In this document: positions 44,928 to 54,300 of the stretch, in pieces
How positions within the stretch are numbered: the first letter of the stretch is position 1
How the letters are laid out: the number at the start of each line of letters is the position of its first letter
Assembly: GCA_963714795.1 (NCBI GenBank)
Contig: CAVQPS010000009.1
Coordinates: 186,001 to 250,000 of the forward strand
From: DATIXJ01 sp963714795
Lineage (GTDB): Bacteria > Bacteroidota > Ignavibacteria > UBA10030 > SZUA-254
Length of the DNA: 64,000 nucleotides
Reading direction: 5' to 3'
The notes under the pieces: model-generated
Seen by the model: the letters and a program-made list of their open reading frames with translations, nothing else
Database searches by the model: none
Told to the model about the DNA's origin: nothing
Position numbers and translations under genes: made by a program

Positions 44928-47777
44928 TTAAAGAGAGTTGATCCTGGCAAGAGCGAATGCGCGTCGTATCGTTGACTGATCGGCTCTTTGGAGAATTTGA
45001 TACAACACATGCTTGAGAGAGTTCTCTGGTCCAGTGGTGAGAAGCTCTTCCGTGGCAGGAAGTTTTTCACCGGCAAGGAGCGTCTGTACAGCGGTCAGGA
45101 GGCCGCGTTGGAAAGGCATTTTAGTAATTGTACACCAGCCGGTCTGTGCGCGTGACCGTATTTTATCCGAACAATTCTTCGGGGCGAACCGAACGTTGAC
45201 AAAATCAAGCATGGGAATGTCTTCATCCGAGTTACCCATCCCTGCGATCATTGTCCCGTGGTAGCCGATCAACTCACAATATTTTTTTGCTGCTGTGCCT
45301 TTATTAACTTCTTTATCGACAACATATGTCTCATTTTCCTGACTGATGAATGAGAGACAATCACAATTGTTCTCATCCAAAATTCTTTGCATATCGCCCG
45401 CATCCAGCCCGAATGCTTCCGGGCCATCAAACCGGTACGCTCGCAGCGAGAAGCGGTACGACGGATCCAGAAATACTCCCGGAAGTTTCTCAAGGATGGA
45501 ACGGCATATATCGATCTGCCGTGCTGCTTTCTCCCTGATAAGCGGAATCACCGTCTCTTTTTTTGCATCAACGATTACGCTTCCATATTCCCCGACCCCG
45601 CCCTGGAATCCGTATGCCTTGCAGTATTGACGAACATGTTCAACACTCCGTCCGGTGTTTGGAATAACCGAATATCCGCCGCGCTGAAGGAGTGCAAGCG
45701 CAGTGACTCCCACCGGCGTCGTATGTGGAAATCCCAGGACAAGCGTATCGAACACGCCGTCCAGATCGAGGAAAAATATTCCTTTCGAGTGTTCTGCCGT
45801 CGGCAGAGGTTTAATCAGGCTCGCACAATATCGGTTCATTGTAAAAACCAGGAAATCCCAGCTCCACGCAAAGCGCCGGTGATTAAAATCGGGCGGTTGT
45901 GGACAATTCTTGAGAACAACATCTTCGCGCGCAAGACGCTTTGCGACATTTCCATAGAGAAGTTTATGGAGAATCAGCCGGTCAGTGACACCATGATCAT
46001 CACTCTCACGAATATACGACTCGACCATCCGATGTTCTTCCTGTTCCGTCATATGGAACTCAAACACGGCTCCTGCAAGATCGAATGCGGGGTCGACAAT
46101 TTCCTGGTTGGGCTCACCAAAACAGTGAAGTTCAAAGTCCGTTTTTTTCAATTCCTGTCCGGTTGCAATCCAATCTTCAGGCATCATCCTTCCGTCGATA
46201 AATGTAGGAACGGGGCTGCCGTGCGGAAACAGGTGTTTTCTCAGTGCCGGGTGTTTCAGATATCCGGGGCGAATCCCATACGGCCTGCGGAGGAGTGCAA
46301 TAATTTCCATCCATCCCCAACCGTATTCAGGGCCAAACATTCTCGGATCTTCATTCAACGGCAATAAACGAAGCCGTTGACCGGCATACTTTCCGATCTG
46401 CGGGATCCATTTCTCCTTTTCCAATTGACCGACCGTAACATTTTCACCTTCCAACCATTCTTCGAAAAGAATTCCCTGGTGCAATCCGATGATACGTGGT
46501 ACGAAACCATCGAGTTTTCTTCCCACGATGAATGCGTGATACCCAAACCACCCCCAACCGGCACTTTTGGCAAGTATTCGCGTTGTCACAGGAGATCTAT
46601 CCGATTTCAAAAATTTGATTTCGAAAAGTTTTTTTGTACGCACCATAGAACTGTTGCCGGTATCCTTCCAGAACCGTTTGTTGATCTCATTTGTTTGGTC
46701 CGATTCAACGATTGAAAAATCGCAATCAGATCCATACCGTTCTGTCACATAACTCTGCAGGATAGGAGTCATCCTGTTTTCGGTAACAAGCTCTGTTTTA
46801 AAAAGATCTTCATGAACCAATTTTATGACTTCCGTCTCCGGAAAGGTAGTGAAGAGAGCGTTCGGGTATCTCGGATGGACAGGTGCGAGCAATGTAATTT
46901 GTGACCTGGCGGCACCGAAGTCGGAAAGCATCTGCTGGAGAAGACGGAACGTGTATCCTGTGTTTGCGTAGTCGTCAACCAGAACAAACCTGGTTTCGGG
47001 TTTGATCCGGCGGATGATTTCCTTTCGCTCCCATTCCGAAAGACCATTTTTGGGGCGAGTGGCGATCCAGGAAAGATGTGAATATCCCAGCGCTTGCAAT
47101 GTTCCGTAGACCATCGGAGCGTAGTAGGATCCGGCCGTTCTGATACCGATAATAAAAATATCTGCTTCCCGATCAGGATGCGATTGTGCAAACCGGTTGG
47201 CAAGAGTAACGAAGTCGTGATGAGTTAAATCGTGACACCGGTATCCTTCAACTATTCTCAGACGACGCCGGAGCAAGTCGTCCGTTAGCCTTTCTTCCCG
47301 GAATTCTTTCAACTTCTTTGCAAGTGATTTTGCTTTTGTTTCCGTAATGACTTCCCGGGTAAGAACGATTTGAGTAATTTCATTAATATACGACGTCCAA
47401 TTGATCCTCCAGCGTTGAGCAGCTTTACGCCGTTTAAACGTCCAAAGGGAATATGGAAAGTTAAAGAACCGATCCAGCAGGGATATCGGAATGGGAAGTT
47501 GCGGAAATATTTTCCTGAGCGGCTGAAAACGCCATGGAAGCCAAGCCAGGTAATCCTCGACAATGCAGGTAATCGCACCGACAAAGATATGGAGATTAAT
47601 TCTGGATTCTTCCTGTTGCCATGGTTCGGTTATGTCCGGAATTTTTGAAAGTTCGGCATCCAGCAGATCAAAGAGATCGCGTAACGGACGAAATGGATTC
47701 AGGCACCATCCGTATGAACCGTAAAATTTGCCCTCACTGCTTTTCAATAAATCGTCGGCAATTCGCGTCATCATCAT
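44928..47777 (-). CDS. Tripartite protein: phosphoribosyltransferase, kinase-like and HAD phosphatase regions
   Basis: A 950-residue protein of unknown pathway. Residues about 200-330 look like a PRTase: IFIIGIRTAGSYYAP, then the PRPP-binding hallmark FVLVDDYANTGYTF. Residues about 400-620 resemble an aminoglycoside/choline-kinase fold: GYHAFIVGRKLDGFVPRIIG, FEEWLEG, FIDGRMMPEDWIAT, KTDFELHCFGEPNQ, DPAFDLAG. Residues about 660-900 are a Cof-type HAD phosphatase: FFLDLDGVFDTLV (DxD nucleophile), IPNTGRSVEHVRQYC, and GMGNSDEDIPML. The first 190 residues are helical with no match. Start is ambiguous among GTG/ATG codons at 47780-47771. It is cytoplasmic with no signal peptide. Fusing a PRTase, a kinase and a phosphatase suggests a nucleotide- or sugar-like metabolite pathway, possibly like the PRTase/HAD genes of Ter-linked clusters; this is inference. 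Confidence 0.8.
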   Translation of the reverse strand: MMMTRIADDLLKSSEGKFYGSYGWCLNPFRPLRDLFDLLDAELSKIPDITEPWQQEESRINLHIFVGAITCIVEDYLAWLPWRFQPLRKIFPQLPIPISLLDRFFNFPYSLWTFKRRKAAQRWRINWTSYINEITQIVLTREVITETKAKSLAKKLKEFREERLTDDLLRRRLRIVEGYRCHDLTHHDFVTLANRFAQSHPDREADIFIIGIRTAGSYYAPMVYGTLQALGYSHLSWIATRPKNGLSEWERKEIIRRIKPETRFVLVDDYANTGYTFRLLQQMLSDFGAARSQITLLAPVHPRYPNALFTTFPETEVIKLVHEDLFKTELVTENRMTPILQSYVTERYGSDCDFSIVESDQTNEINKRFWKDTGNSSMVRTKKLFEIKFLKSDRSPVTTRILAKSAGWGWFGYHAFIVGRKLDGFVPRIIGLHQGILFEEWLEGENVTVGQLEKEKWIPQIGKYAGQRLRLLPLNEDPRMFGPEYGWGWMEIIALLRRPYGIRPGYLKHPALRKHLFPHGSPVPTFIDGRMMPEDWIATGQELKKTDFELHCFGEPNQEIVDPAFDLAGAVFEFHMTEQEEHRMVESYIRESDDHGVTDRLILHKLLYGNVAKRLAREDVVLKNCPQPPDFNHRRFAWSWDFLVFTMNRYCASLIKPLPTAEHSKGIFFLDLDGVFDTLVLGFPHTTPVGVTALALLQRGGYSVIPNTGRSVEHVRQYCKAYGFQGGVGEYGSVIVDAKKETVIPLIREKAARQIDICRSILEKLPGVFLDPSYRFSLRAYRFDGPEAFGLDAGDMQRILDENNCDCLSFISQENETYVVDKEVNKGTAAKKYCELIGYHGTMIAGMGNSDEDIPMLDFVNVRFAPKNCSDKIRSRAQTGWCTITKMPFQRGLLTAVQTLLAGEKLPATEELLTTGPENSLKHVLYQILQRADQSTIRRAFALARINSL

Positions 47778-47828
47778 CACTCGGGAATATCATTACTAAA
47801 AAATTGTCAAAACGTACGTTACTTTTTC

Positions 47829-48251
47829 ATGATGGAAAATACAAAAAATCTTGATTACGTCATAGCTGGAACCATCATGATCTCTTCCCGTTTTTCTTAC
47901 TTATATGGTTTGGACGGAGTATTCAGGAAATTAATTAGGGAAACGAGAAAAATCATATTGAACACGACGGTTGAGCGAAACCACTTCTGTTTCATGATTT
48001 ATCCTTCGGTTATGAAGACCCGGCGCATCATGGATTGCTTCATCACCAGCGTACTCCCTTTCTACGGATTTCTGACTAAGTTAAGTCATGAATGGAGATG
48101 GTTGATTCGAAGTGGGAAGTTTTTAACCGAGGGGCGGAATACTATTTCAAAAACCCTGACGGCGGTGTTTACCCGCCTCCCGGTATTTTATCGAAGGCCG
48201 AAGTATGATCCCTCCGACCAAATTGCAACTAATGGTGTGCCTAAGAGTTAG
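47829..48251 (+). CDS. Uncertain 140-codon ORF
   Basis: It nearly fills the 470-bp gap 47781-48247 and overlaps the convergent gene by 4 bp. The product (MMENTKNLDYVIAGTIMISS onward) is basic, with FYGFLTKLSHEWRWLIRSGK, and has no recognisable domain, signal peptide or ribosome binding site. Such length in a gap is uncommon by chance, but a decayed gene or antisense shadow is equally possible. Low confidence. Confidence 0.22.
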   Translation: MMENTKNLDYVIAGTIMISSRFSYLYGLDGVFRKLIRETRKIILNTTVERNHFCFMIYPSVMKTRRIMDCFITSVLPFYGFLTKLSHEWRWLIRSGKFLTEGRNTISKTLTAVFTRLPVFYRRPKYDPSDQIATNGVPKS

Positions 48252-49027
48252 TTAGCATGACTGAGCACCAACCGTTTCCACCACGGTTCTCCCGAGTAAT
48301 TCGTCAGTCCCAATATCAGCAAGCATTGTTTAATAGGTTCATTTTTTTGAGCAGGTTCGATTGAGAGTTGTTTGAATAAATGTTTCTTGAAATCGACCCC
48401 ATACATAACATTGGTATCATGATCCCAAACACTCCAAGGCCAATTCGATCGTCTTTCCGGTCCGATAGATAACCGTATTTCATCCGAGGATTCATTTGCA
48501 AGGAAACCTATCAGTGGAAAGAAATACCGCCGTATTTCATAGTAGGCATCTTGAAGCATTAACTCTTCCCGGGGGAGTGAAATTGAAACAGTTAAATCAA
48601 AATAAGGACCGCCGTCCTTGCTTCTCCCGTTCGACTTCAACTGCAGTACGGGTCGTATCGCATCACCGTCATTGGGGTAGGAGTTAAATTTCTCGTTGAT
48701 CAAGTCGCCAAGAAGTTTAACGCCGTTCCAGGCTTGTTTGCCGAGCGGGGTGGCAAAGCCACTAACGAGTTTTTTTCCGGTATCGGTTTCCACCGTTAAC
48801 GTTGTCAGCTCTTTAAGAATCTCCGGGCTAAAATTAACGACCCATTTTGAGAATTCTATAACTTCAGGACCATTCACTCCAACATAACGGCTCTCAGGAA
48901 GTTCATGTCCATAAACAACCTGTATTTCAGGAATTTGGTCAAAGCATCCCGCGATGGCATTGAATTCTGCCTTAGAAATATACGACGGAATTGCCACATA
49001 TGTCTGGTTCGGTAAGATCTCTATCAT
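48248..49027 (-). CDS. Hypothetical protein with attenuator-like leader
   Basis: A 259-residue protein without signal peptide or membrane segments. Recognisable segments: MIEILPNQTYVAIPSYISKA, VVNFSPEILKELTTLTVETD, TPLGKQAWNGVKLLGDLINE, YYEIRRYFFPLIGFLANES, GEPWWKRLVLSHAN. I do not recognise the family. AGGGA precedes the start. A long leader with hairpin B and a promoter at 49246-49274 suggests that its expression is controlled. It lies upstream of the tripartite fusion on the same strand, 470 bp away. Confidence 0.55.
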   Translation of the reverse strand: MIEILPNQTYVAIPSYISKAEFNAIAGCFDQIPEIQVVYGHELPESRYVGVNGPEVIEFSKWVVNFSPEILKELTTLTVETDTGKKLVSGFATPLGKQAWNGVKLLGDLINEKFNSYPNDGDAIRPVLQLKSNGRSKDGGPYFDLTVSISLPREELMLQDAYYEIRRYFFPLIGFLANESSDEIRLSIGPERRSNWPWSVWDHDTNVMYGVDFKKHLFKQLSIEPAQKNEPIKQCLLILGLTNYSGEPWWKRLVLSHAN

Positions 49028-49114
49028 AGTGTCCCTATCATTCTACTCATTACAATGGAAACTCAGAATTATCATACACCGACTTCATATTCTCATATTG
49101 AAAGCAAAAAAAAA

Positions 49115-49152
49115 CGTAGCTCAAAACATTCTTACGAATATCCTAAGCTACG
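49115..49152 (-). promoter_or_regulatory. Leader hairpin B, terminator-like
   Basis: CGTAGCT (49115-49121) pairs with AGCTACG (49146-49152); inside lies ATTC-GTAA-GAAT with a GNRA tetraloop, and nine or ten T's follow on the minus strand. It lies about 90 nt upstream of the gene. A 14-codon frame (MGKESETALLKIFL, 49200 to 49156) stops 3 nt before the stem. It resembles hairpin A in size, place and core. Confidence 0.55.
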
Positions 49153-49245
49153 GGTCTATAAAAAGATCTTCAGGAGCGCTGTCTCCGACTCCTTTCCCAT
49201 AAACTAACGCAAGACATCTTGGGAAATTTCAGAATGTGATATGTA

Positions 49246-49274
49246 AAAGTACAAATATTTGTTTCTATTGTCAA
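49246..49274 (-). promoter_or_regulatory. Promoter of the 259-residue hypothetical gene
   Basis: TTGACA (49274-49269) and TACTTT (49251-49246) with a 17-nt spacer on the minus strand. The gap 49028-49602 holds this, hairpin B, a copy of the dispersed repeat near 49467-49496 and the terminator at 49541. Confidence 0.5.
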
Positions 49275-49540
49275 TACGTTTTTCAGAAAATAAAAAAAAT
49301 AACATTGAAACATCTCCGGTTCAAATGAAATCTTTCTGTAGACTTTTAAATCGAGTAAAACAGGATAGAAACCTTTCTATTGGCGTCGATTTGAATCTGT
49401 CATTCTTAATTTGAAACGGGAAAAACACGAACATGGGGTTTGGGCTTTCGCAGTTAAAGCGATTGTGATAGCTCGCCGTCGATCTGTTCGGAGAAAAGAG
49501 TGCAGTCGGATTAAGGGTGAGCTATACGTCGGAAGGAGCA

Positions 49541-49572
49541 AGAAACCCCGATCATGATAGCATCAGGGTTCC
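49541..49572 (-). terminator. Terminator of the 29-residue-repeat cargo gene
   Basis: On the minus strand ACCCTGAT pairs with ATCGGGGT (one T-G wobble) and is followed by TTCTT, a weak tail, about 30 nt after the stop. Confidence 0.5.
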
Positions 49573-49602
49573 TGGAAAACTTACGGTAATGAGAAAGAAG
49601 TA

Positions 49603-51270
49603 TTACTTCATCAACATCATTTTCTTCGTCTGCACAAAATCACCTGCTACAATTCTATAAAAGTACGCGCCGCTGGGAACTTTGAGCGCATTCCAACTGA
49701 CTGAATGGTCGCCTGGTTCTTGTTTGCCATTGACAAGCGTTGCTATTTCTCGGCCAAGAACATCGTAAACGGTCAGAGTTACGATGCTTGCTTTTGCAAG
49801 TGTATAGCTGATTTGAGTAGATGGATTATAGGGGTTTGGAAAGTTCTGAAACAAAGCGTATTGATTCGGTAATTGGTGAGCATTTACGACACCGGTAACT
49901 TGTTGAATGGTATAAAAGTCCTGAGTATTATTCAACCACGCGCCACCACTCCACGTCTGGTATAAATCGCTCGTAAGGTTTCCATTCGCGTCATACGTAT
50001 AAATTGTTTGGTTAGCGTTCACCCAGTTGGGGTCATTCCATCCCTGGCACAAATCACTGGTACGGTTTCCGTTCGCATCGTACGTATAACTGTGTTGTAA
50101 ACCATTCGCCAATACACCGGTATATCCGTCTTGCAAGATATAGCCGGTCTCAATTCCATTCGTGTCATAAGCATAAATATATTTATAATCTTGCACCCAC
50201 GCATTCGCATACCAGTATTGCCTCAAAGCACTGGTCTGATGACTATTCGCATCATAGGTATAGTTGAATTGCCACCCATTGAGCCACGCGTTGTTCTCCC
50301 ATTGCTGGAACCAATAGCTGGTTTCATTTCCATTCGCATCATAGGTGGAATTGAATTGCATATTGTTCGTCCACGCGCTACCTGTCCAATTCTGATTTAA
50401 CTTTTTGGTTTGATGTCCGCCCGCATCGTAGGTGTAACTGGTCAGACTGCTGTTCATCCAAGAACTACCGGACCATCCCTCGGTTACATCGCGGGTCTCA
50501 TTACCATTCGCATCATAAGCGTAAATGTCCAGCGTAGAATTCGCCCAGGCAGTATCGTTCCAGGTTTGATACAAAGTATTCGTATCACGACCTTTTGCAT
50601 CGGGTGCATAACTGTATTGGTCAACGTTTACCCACGCACTACCACCCCATGTCTGGCTCAATTGGATGGTTGTATACCCGCTCGCATCGTACGTATAAAG
50701 ATATTTGTAACTATTCACCCACGCACTATTAACCCAGTTCCGGGAAAAAAAACTGGTCTCATGTCCGTTGCCATCATAGGTGTAAAACTGTTGATAATTA
50801 TTCAACCAGGAATTGACGTCCCCCGTCTGGTACAAAAAACTTGTCAGATTTCCATTTGCATCATAGGTAGAAATGGTTCGGGAATAATTCAGCCACGTAT
50901 TGTTATACCAGGTTTCTTTCACATATTCTAATTGTTCGTCATGAGAATTCGTAATAATACTATCCATCTCAGAGTTCACCCACGCACCGCCGTTCCAGGT
51001 CTGGGTAACATCCACGGTAATTTCCCCGGTAGAAAGAACTGTTTTCTCTGAACGAATTCGTTTCTGCTGAGGTTGTAATTTCTGTTTCATTGAATCCAAT
51101 CGTGTACCATGCACAGGATTGGTGTTTCCTTCGTTGGGGTGTACTCCGAGGAATTGATTTCGTAAAGAATCAACGGTTCTTTCATAATGATTGAGAATGA
51201 TCGACTGCGAACGAACCGTGCAGACGGCTATCACCAGGACCGCAACGAACGAAAATATTCTGAGTTTCAT
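49603..51270 (-). CDS. T9SS cargo protein with eleven 29-residue YD-like repeats
   Basis: A 555-residue secreted protein: signal peptide (IFSFVVAVLVIAVCTVRS), then residues about 125-445 built of eleven tandem 29-residue units of the form YTYDANGNxTSxxxQxW, then AWxNxxQx, for example YTYDANGNLTSDLYQTWSGG. The YxYDANG phrase is like RHS/YD repeats, but the spacing (29) and the conserved Trp/Asn are different. After the repeats comes the sorting domain ALFQNFPNPYNPSTQISYTL, ending MMLMK. It probably forms an extracellular rod or beta-solenoid surface protein. Copy number is likely to vary between strains. Confidence 0.85.
   Translation of the reverse strand: MKLRIFSFVAVLVIAVCTVRSQSIILNHYERTVDSLRNQFLGVHPNEGNTNPVHGTRLDSMKQKLQPQQKRIRSEKTVLSTGEITVDVTQTWNGGAWVNSEMDSIITNSHDEQLEYVKETWYNNTWLNYSRTISTYDANGNLTSFLYQTGDVNSWLNNYQQFYTYDGNGHETSFFSRNWVNSAWVNSYKYLYTYDASGYTTIQLSQTWGGSAWVNVDQYSYAPDAKGRDTNTLYQTWNDTAWANSTLDIYAYDANGNETRDVTEGWSGSSWMNSSLTSYTYDAGGHQTKKLNQNWTGSAWTNNMQFNSTYDANGNETSYWFQQWENNAWLNGWQFNYTYDANSHQTSALRQYWYANAWVQDYKYIYAYDTNGIETGYILQDGYTGVLANGLQHSYTYDANGNRTSDLCQGWNDPNWVNANQTIYTYDANGNLTSDLYQTWSGGAWLNNTQDFYTIQQVTGVVNAHQLPNQYALFQNFPNPYNPSTQISYTLAKASIVTLTVYDVLGREIATLVNGKQEPGDHSVSWNALKVPSGAYFYRIVAGDFVQTKKMMLMK
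49877..50900 (-). repeat. Tandem 87-bp coding repeats
   Basis: The eleven 29-residue units correspond to about 87 bp each (spacing constant, sequence diverged). The DNA recurs as TTxCCATTCGCATCATAGGT and variants, seen on the plus strand every 87 bp. Confidence 0.75.
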
Positions 51271-51358
51271 TATAATTCTACTGACCTTCCAAGAAATACG
51301 TACTGGTAATAAATTAATTCTTTCTCATATCAAATACAATGGACTTTTGACGTAACGA

Positions 51359-54300
51359 TTATTTGACAAGCACCATCTTCTTCACCTGCGTAAATGTATT
51401 ACCCGTGCTCCTCAAACTTGTTGCATCAATGCGGTAGAAGTAAATTCCGGATGCGACGGTGTTCGCGTTCCACCGGGCAGATTGATAGCCGGCACCGACA
51501 ACACCATTCACAAGTGTTGCCACAACCTGTCCCAGGACATTATAAACCTTCAAGGTGACTTTACTGTCTGTCGGCAATGCATACCGCAGCGTCGTCGTTG
51601 GGTTAAACGGATTCGGATAGTTTTGTTCAAGTGCGAACGCAGAAGGAACCGCCGGCATACCCGACAGCTTCAATGAAATACTGCTCCCGGGACTAACGAT
51701 CTGTACGTCGGTTTTTCCGTTTAAGGGAATTTCCTTTCCATCAATTACTATTGATGCCGATACCGAATTTGAATTTGCCTGCCAGGATACAGTGATGGGA
51801 TATTCCGCTCCCTGCATCATGACGGGAAGTGTGCCTGTTTGTTGTTCTACTACTGTTTCCAAAATTCGGTTGGATGAGAATCGCACATCAAACACTCCCT
51901 CCGGCGGAAGGGGTGGAGCTTCATACAAATCGGCAACAGTATTCTTATCGCCTGCAGAAACCGCTCGACAATAAAGCCGTTCCATGTTTCCCGCATTATC
52001 ACTGAATAGTAATGCATCTGAAGTCTTGAGAATTTCATTTCCCGCCACCGTTTTTCGTACCGCCGCAGTGCCCAATGCATTGAGAATCATCCCCGCCGCT
52101 TGTGAGGCTTTGATCCAGTACCCTTGGGTCGGTAGGAGTGTATCGGTAACTGAATATCCTTTATTATATGCAAAGAATTCACTGCTGATACTCCCCGACG
52201 GAATCGTCGTTATGCCGGCGACAATGAGCGGTGAACTTAAACTACCGAGCAGGTTCCAACCTGCCCGGAGATTGACCGTATCATGAAGTCTTGCGAGAGG
52301 AATCGGTTGCAATGAGTCTATGAATGCAGAATAATGAACCCAATACCCTTTTCCGGGAAGTAATGTATCCTGTTTGATGTATCCTGTCCCCGTAACATAA
52401 GAAATTGCAGATGAATCCGCGGTCGTAAAAATATTGTTAATGTAATCATTAGGAATATTTTGAGGAATCGAAACCAGATTCCATTGTCGGGCAGCAACGG
52501 CGGGAAAATTTGGACTTTGTGTCGTAATGTACACATACGAAATTGTTGAGTCGGAAATAATGGCACGAGCAGTATCGCCCGATCCGTTCCACATACTTAT
52601 CCGGTTCCCGCGGGGATCGGTAAGCACGGGAGAAACGGTGGGAAAAGCGTTACGGATATCCGACAACGCCCACTGAATGGTCATCGGGTAGTTTCCGTTG
52701 AAATAATATCCGGGAGCAAATGTTACAAGAAACGTGTCGCTCTGGGTGGTCGAAACAAAGTTTCTCATGTCCGTCCATGAACCGTAGCCAAAACGTGTTA
52801 GACCGCCATGAGGATCTTGAAAACGAGCGTCAAATAAACCCGGAGTCTGCGGAGGAATTTCAAATTCACCTTCCGAAAAATCAACATTCGATGCCTTCGG
52901 ATCGACTCCCCAGATTCCGTATGTTGCACCGGGGCGAATCCCGAACCAGATATCACGGCGATTAACGAGTGTATTATCATAAACCGTAAGGGGAACTTTT
53001 ACACGCAAGGGAATTTTGAGCACTCCAAAATCAAAACCGCTATACCGATCCCCATACGTTTCAACGTCAATTGAGTAGCCCTGCCCAAACTCGGGCGTCT
53101 CCTGTTCAAATGATGGCTGTGCGGTAAGCTCAACCGTATTCGTTCCGGGATTAACATGGTTGAATGTATACTGGCCAATTGAATCGGATTGCGTCATTGC
53201 ACTTGAATCTACACCTATCAATGTCACCACCCAATGCCCTAACCCCGGCTCACCGTTATCCCGTATACCGTTTTTATTTATATCAAGATATACCGTTCCT
53301 TCAATTGAGTTCCACGGATACGCATCTCCAAAATCTATCCCAGTAATACTGTCACCGACCCCGGGAGTCAGACTATATGAAGTGAATGATGGAGATGTTC
53401 TTCTCCACACCGGCGGGATCTCCTGCGTAACGATATATGTTCCGGAATCAAGTCCACCAAAGCTATACACACCGTTGGAATCGGTATACATCGATTCCTG
53501 AATTTTTCCACTGATATCTGCACGCCAATTTGCCAAACCCGGTTCACCCGCTTCGCGTAAACTGTCGTCATTAATATCATTGAACAGTACACCGCTGATC
53601 GATGCACCTGCGGTTGTAAACACCCATGGACCCGTCCACCCGGTCGACGTCGAATCATTAAAATCGACTTTCACACGCCAATAGTATGTTTTCTTCGGAA
53701 GAACATTCAGCAATGTAACTGCATTGGGTCCGGGGGCATACATTCCTGAAACAAGATTAGTATCCAGCACCAATCCCGAATTGAAAGAAGAGTCTGTTCC
53801 GGCTTGAACTCTTCTCGAAATTATATCGACAAAAGCAGGAAAATCCCATCGCAGTGCTACGGAAAATTGCCCCGGTTTTAATTGGGTGAGGAGTTGATGA
53901 GAAGCACCGCTGAGAGGAGAACTTGGTGCCAGAACTTGCGAACAGTTGTCGACCATCTTGATAATTGTTCCGTGTTGTCCAACGGCAATCGCAGAATTAT
54001 TACCGGCATACGTTACCTCCGAATATCCTACGTAGTTAGCAAGTGTTGGGATATATGTACTGGGGGTTTTCATTGGTGTCCAGGTTGATCCGCCATCGCC
54101 GGTAATAAACGCCGGACCGTCACTGGAAACTATAACCCCATGAAGGGAGTCTGCAAAAGAGACATTATTTTCTCCCGTAGGCATGGTAACGTTTTGTTGT
54201 GCCCACGTTGCGCCGCCATCGTTGGAACGGAATACATTGCCTTCCATCGTCACAACAATGATAGAATTACTATCAGGAGTAGACACGCCGGTGAAGGCCT

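Noticed and set aside
44928..47777. Tripartite gene considered as retron, CBASS or other anti-phage system
   Set aside because: No reverse transcriptase, CD-NTase, nuclease or transmembrane effector is adjacent; domains are metabolic in type.
49877..50900. 87-bp periodic array considered as CRISPR
   Set aside because: The period is in-frame coding repeat of a T9SS protein; there is no constant repeat with unique spacers and no cas gene.
49603..51270. RHS toxin or teneurin-like protein
   Set aside because: The YD-like phrase is present but periodicity, length and absence of a core RHS motif and C-terminal toxin argue against it.
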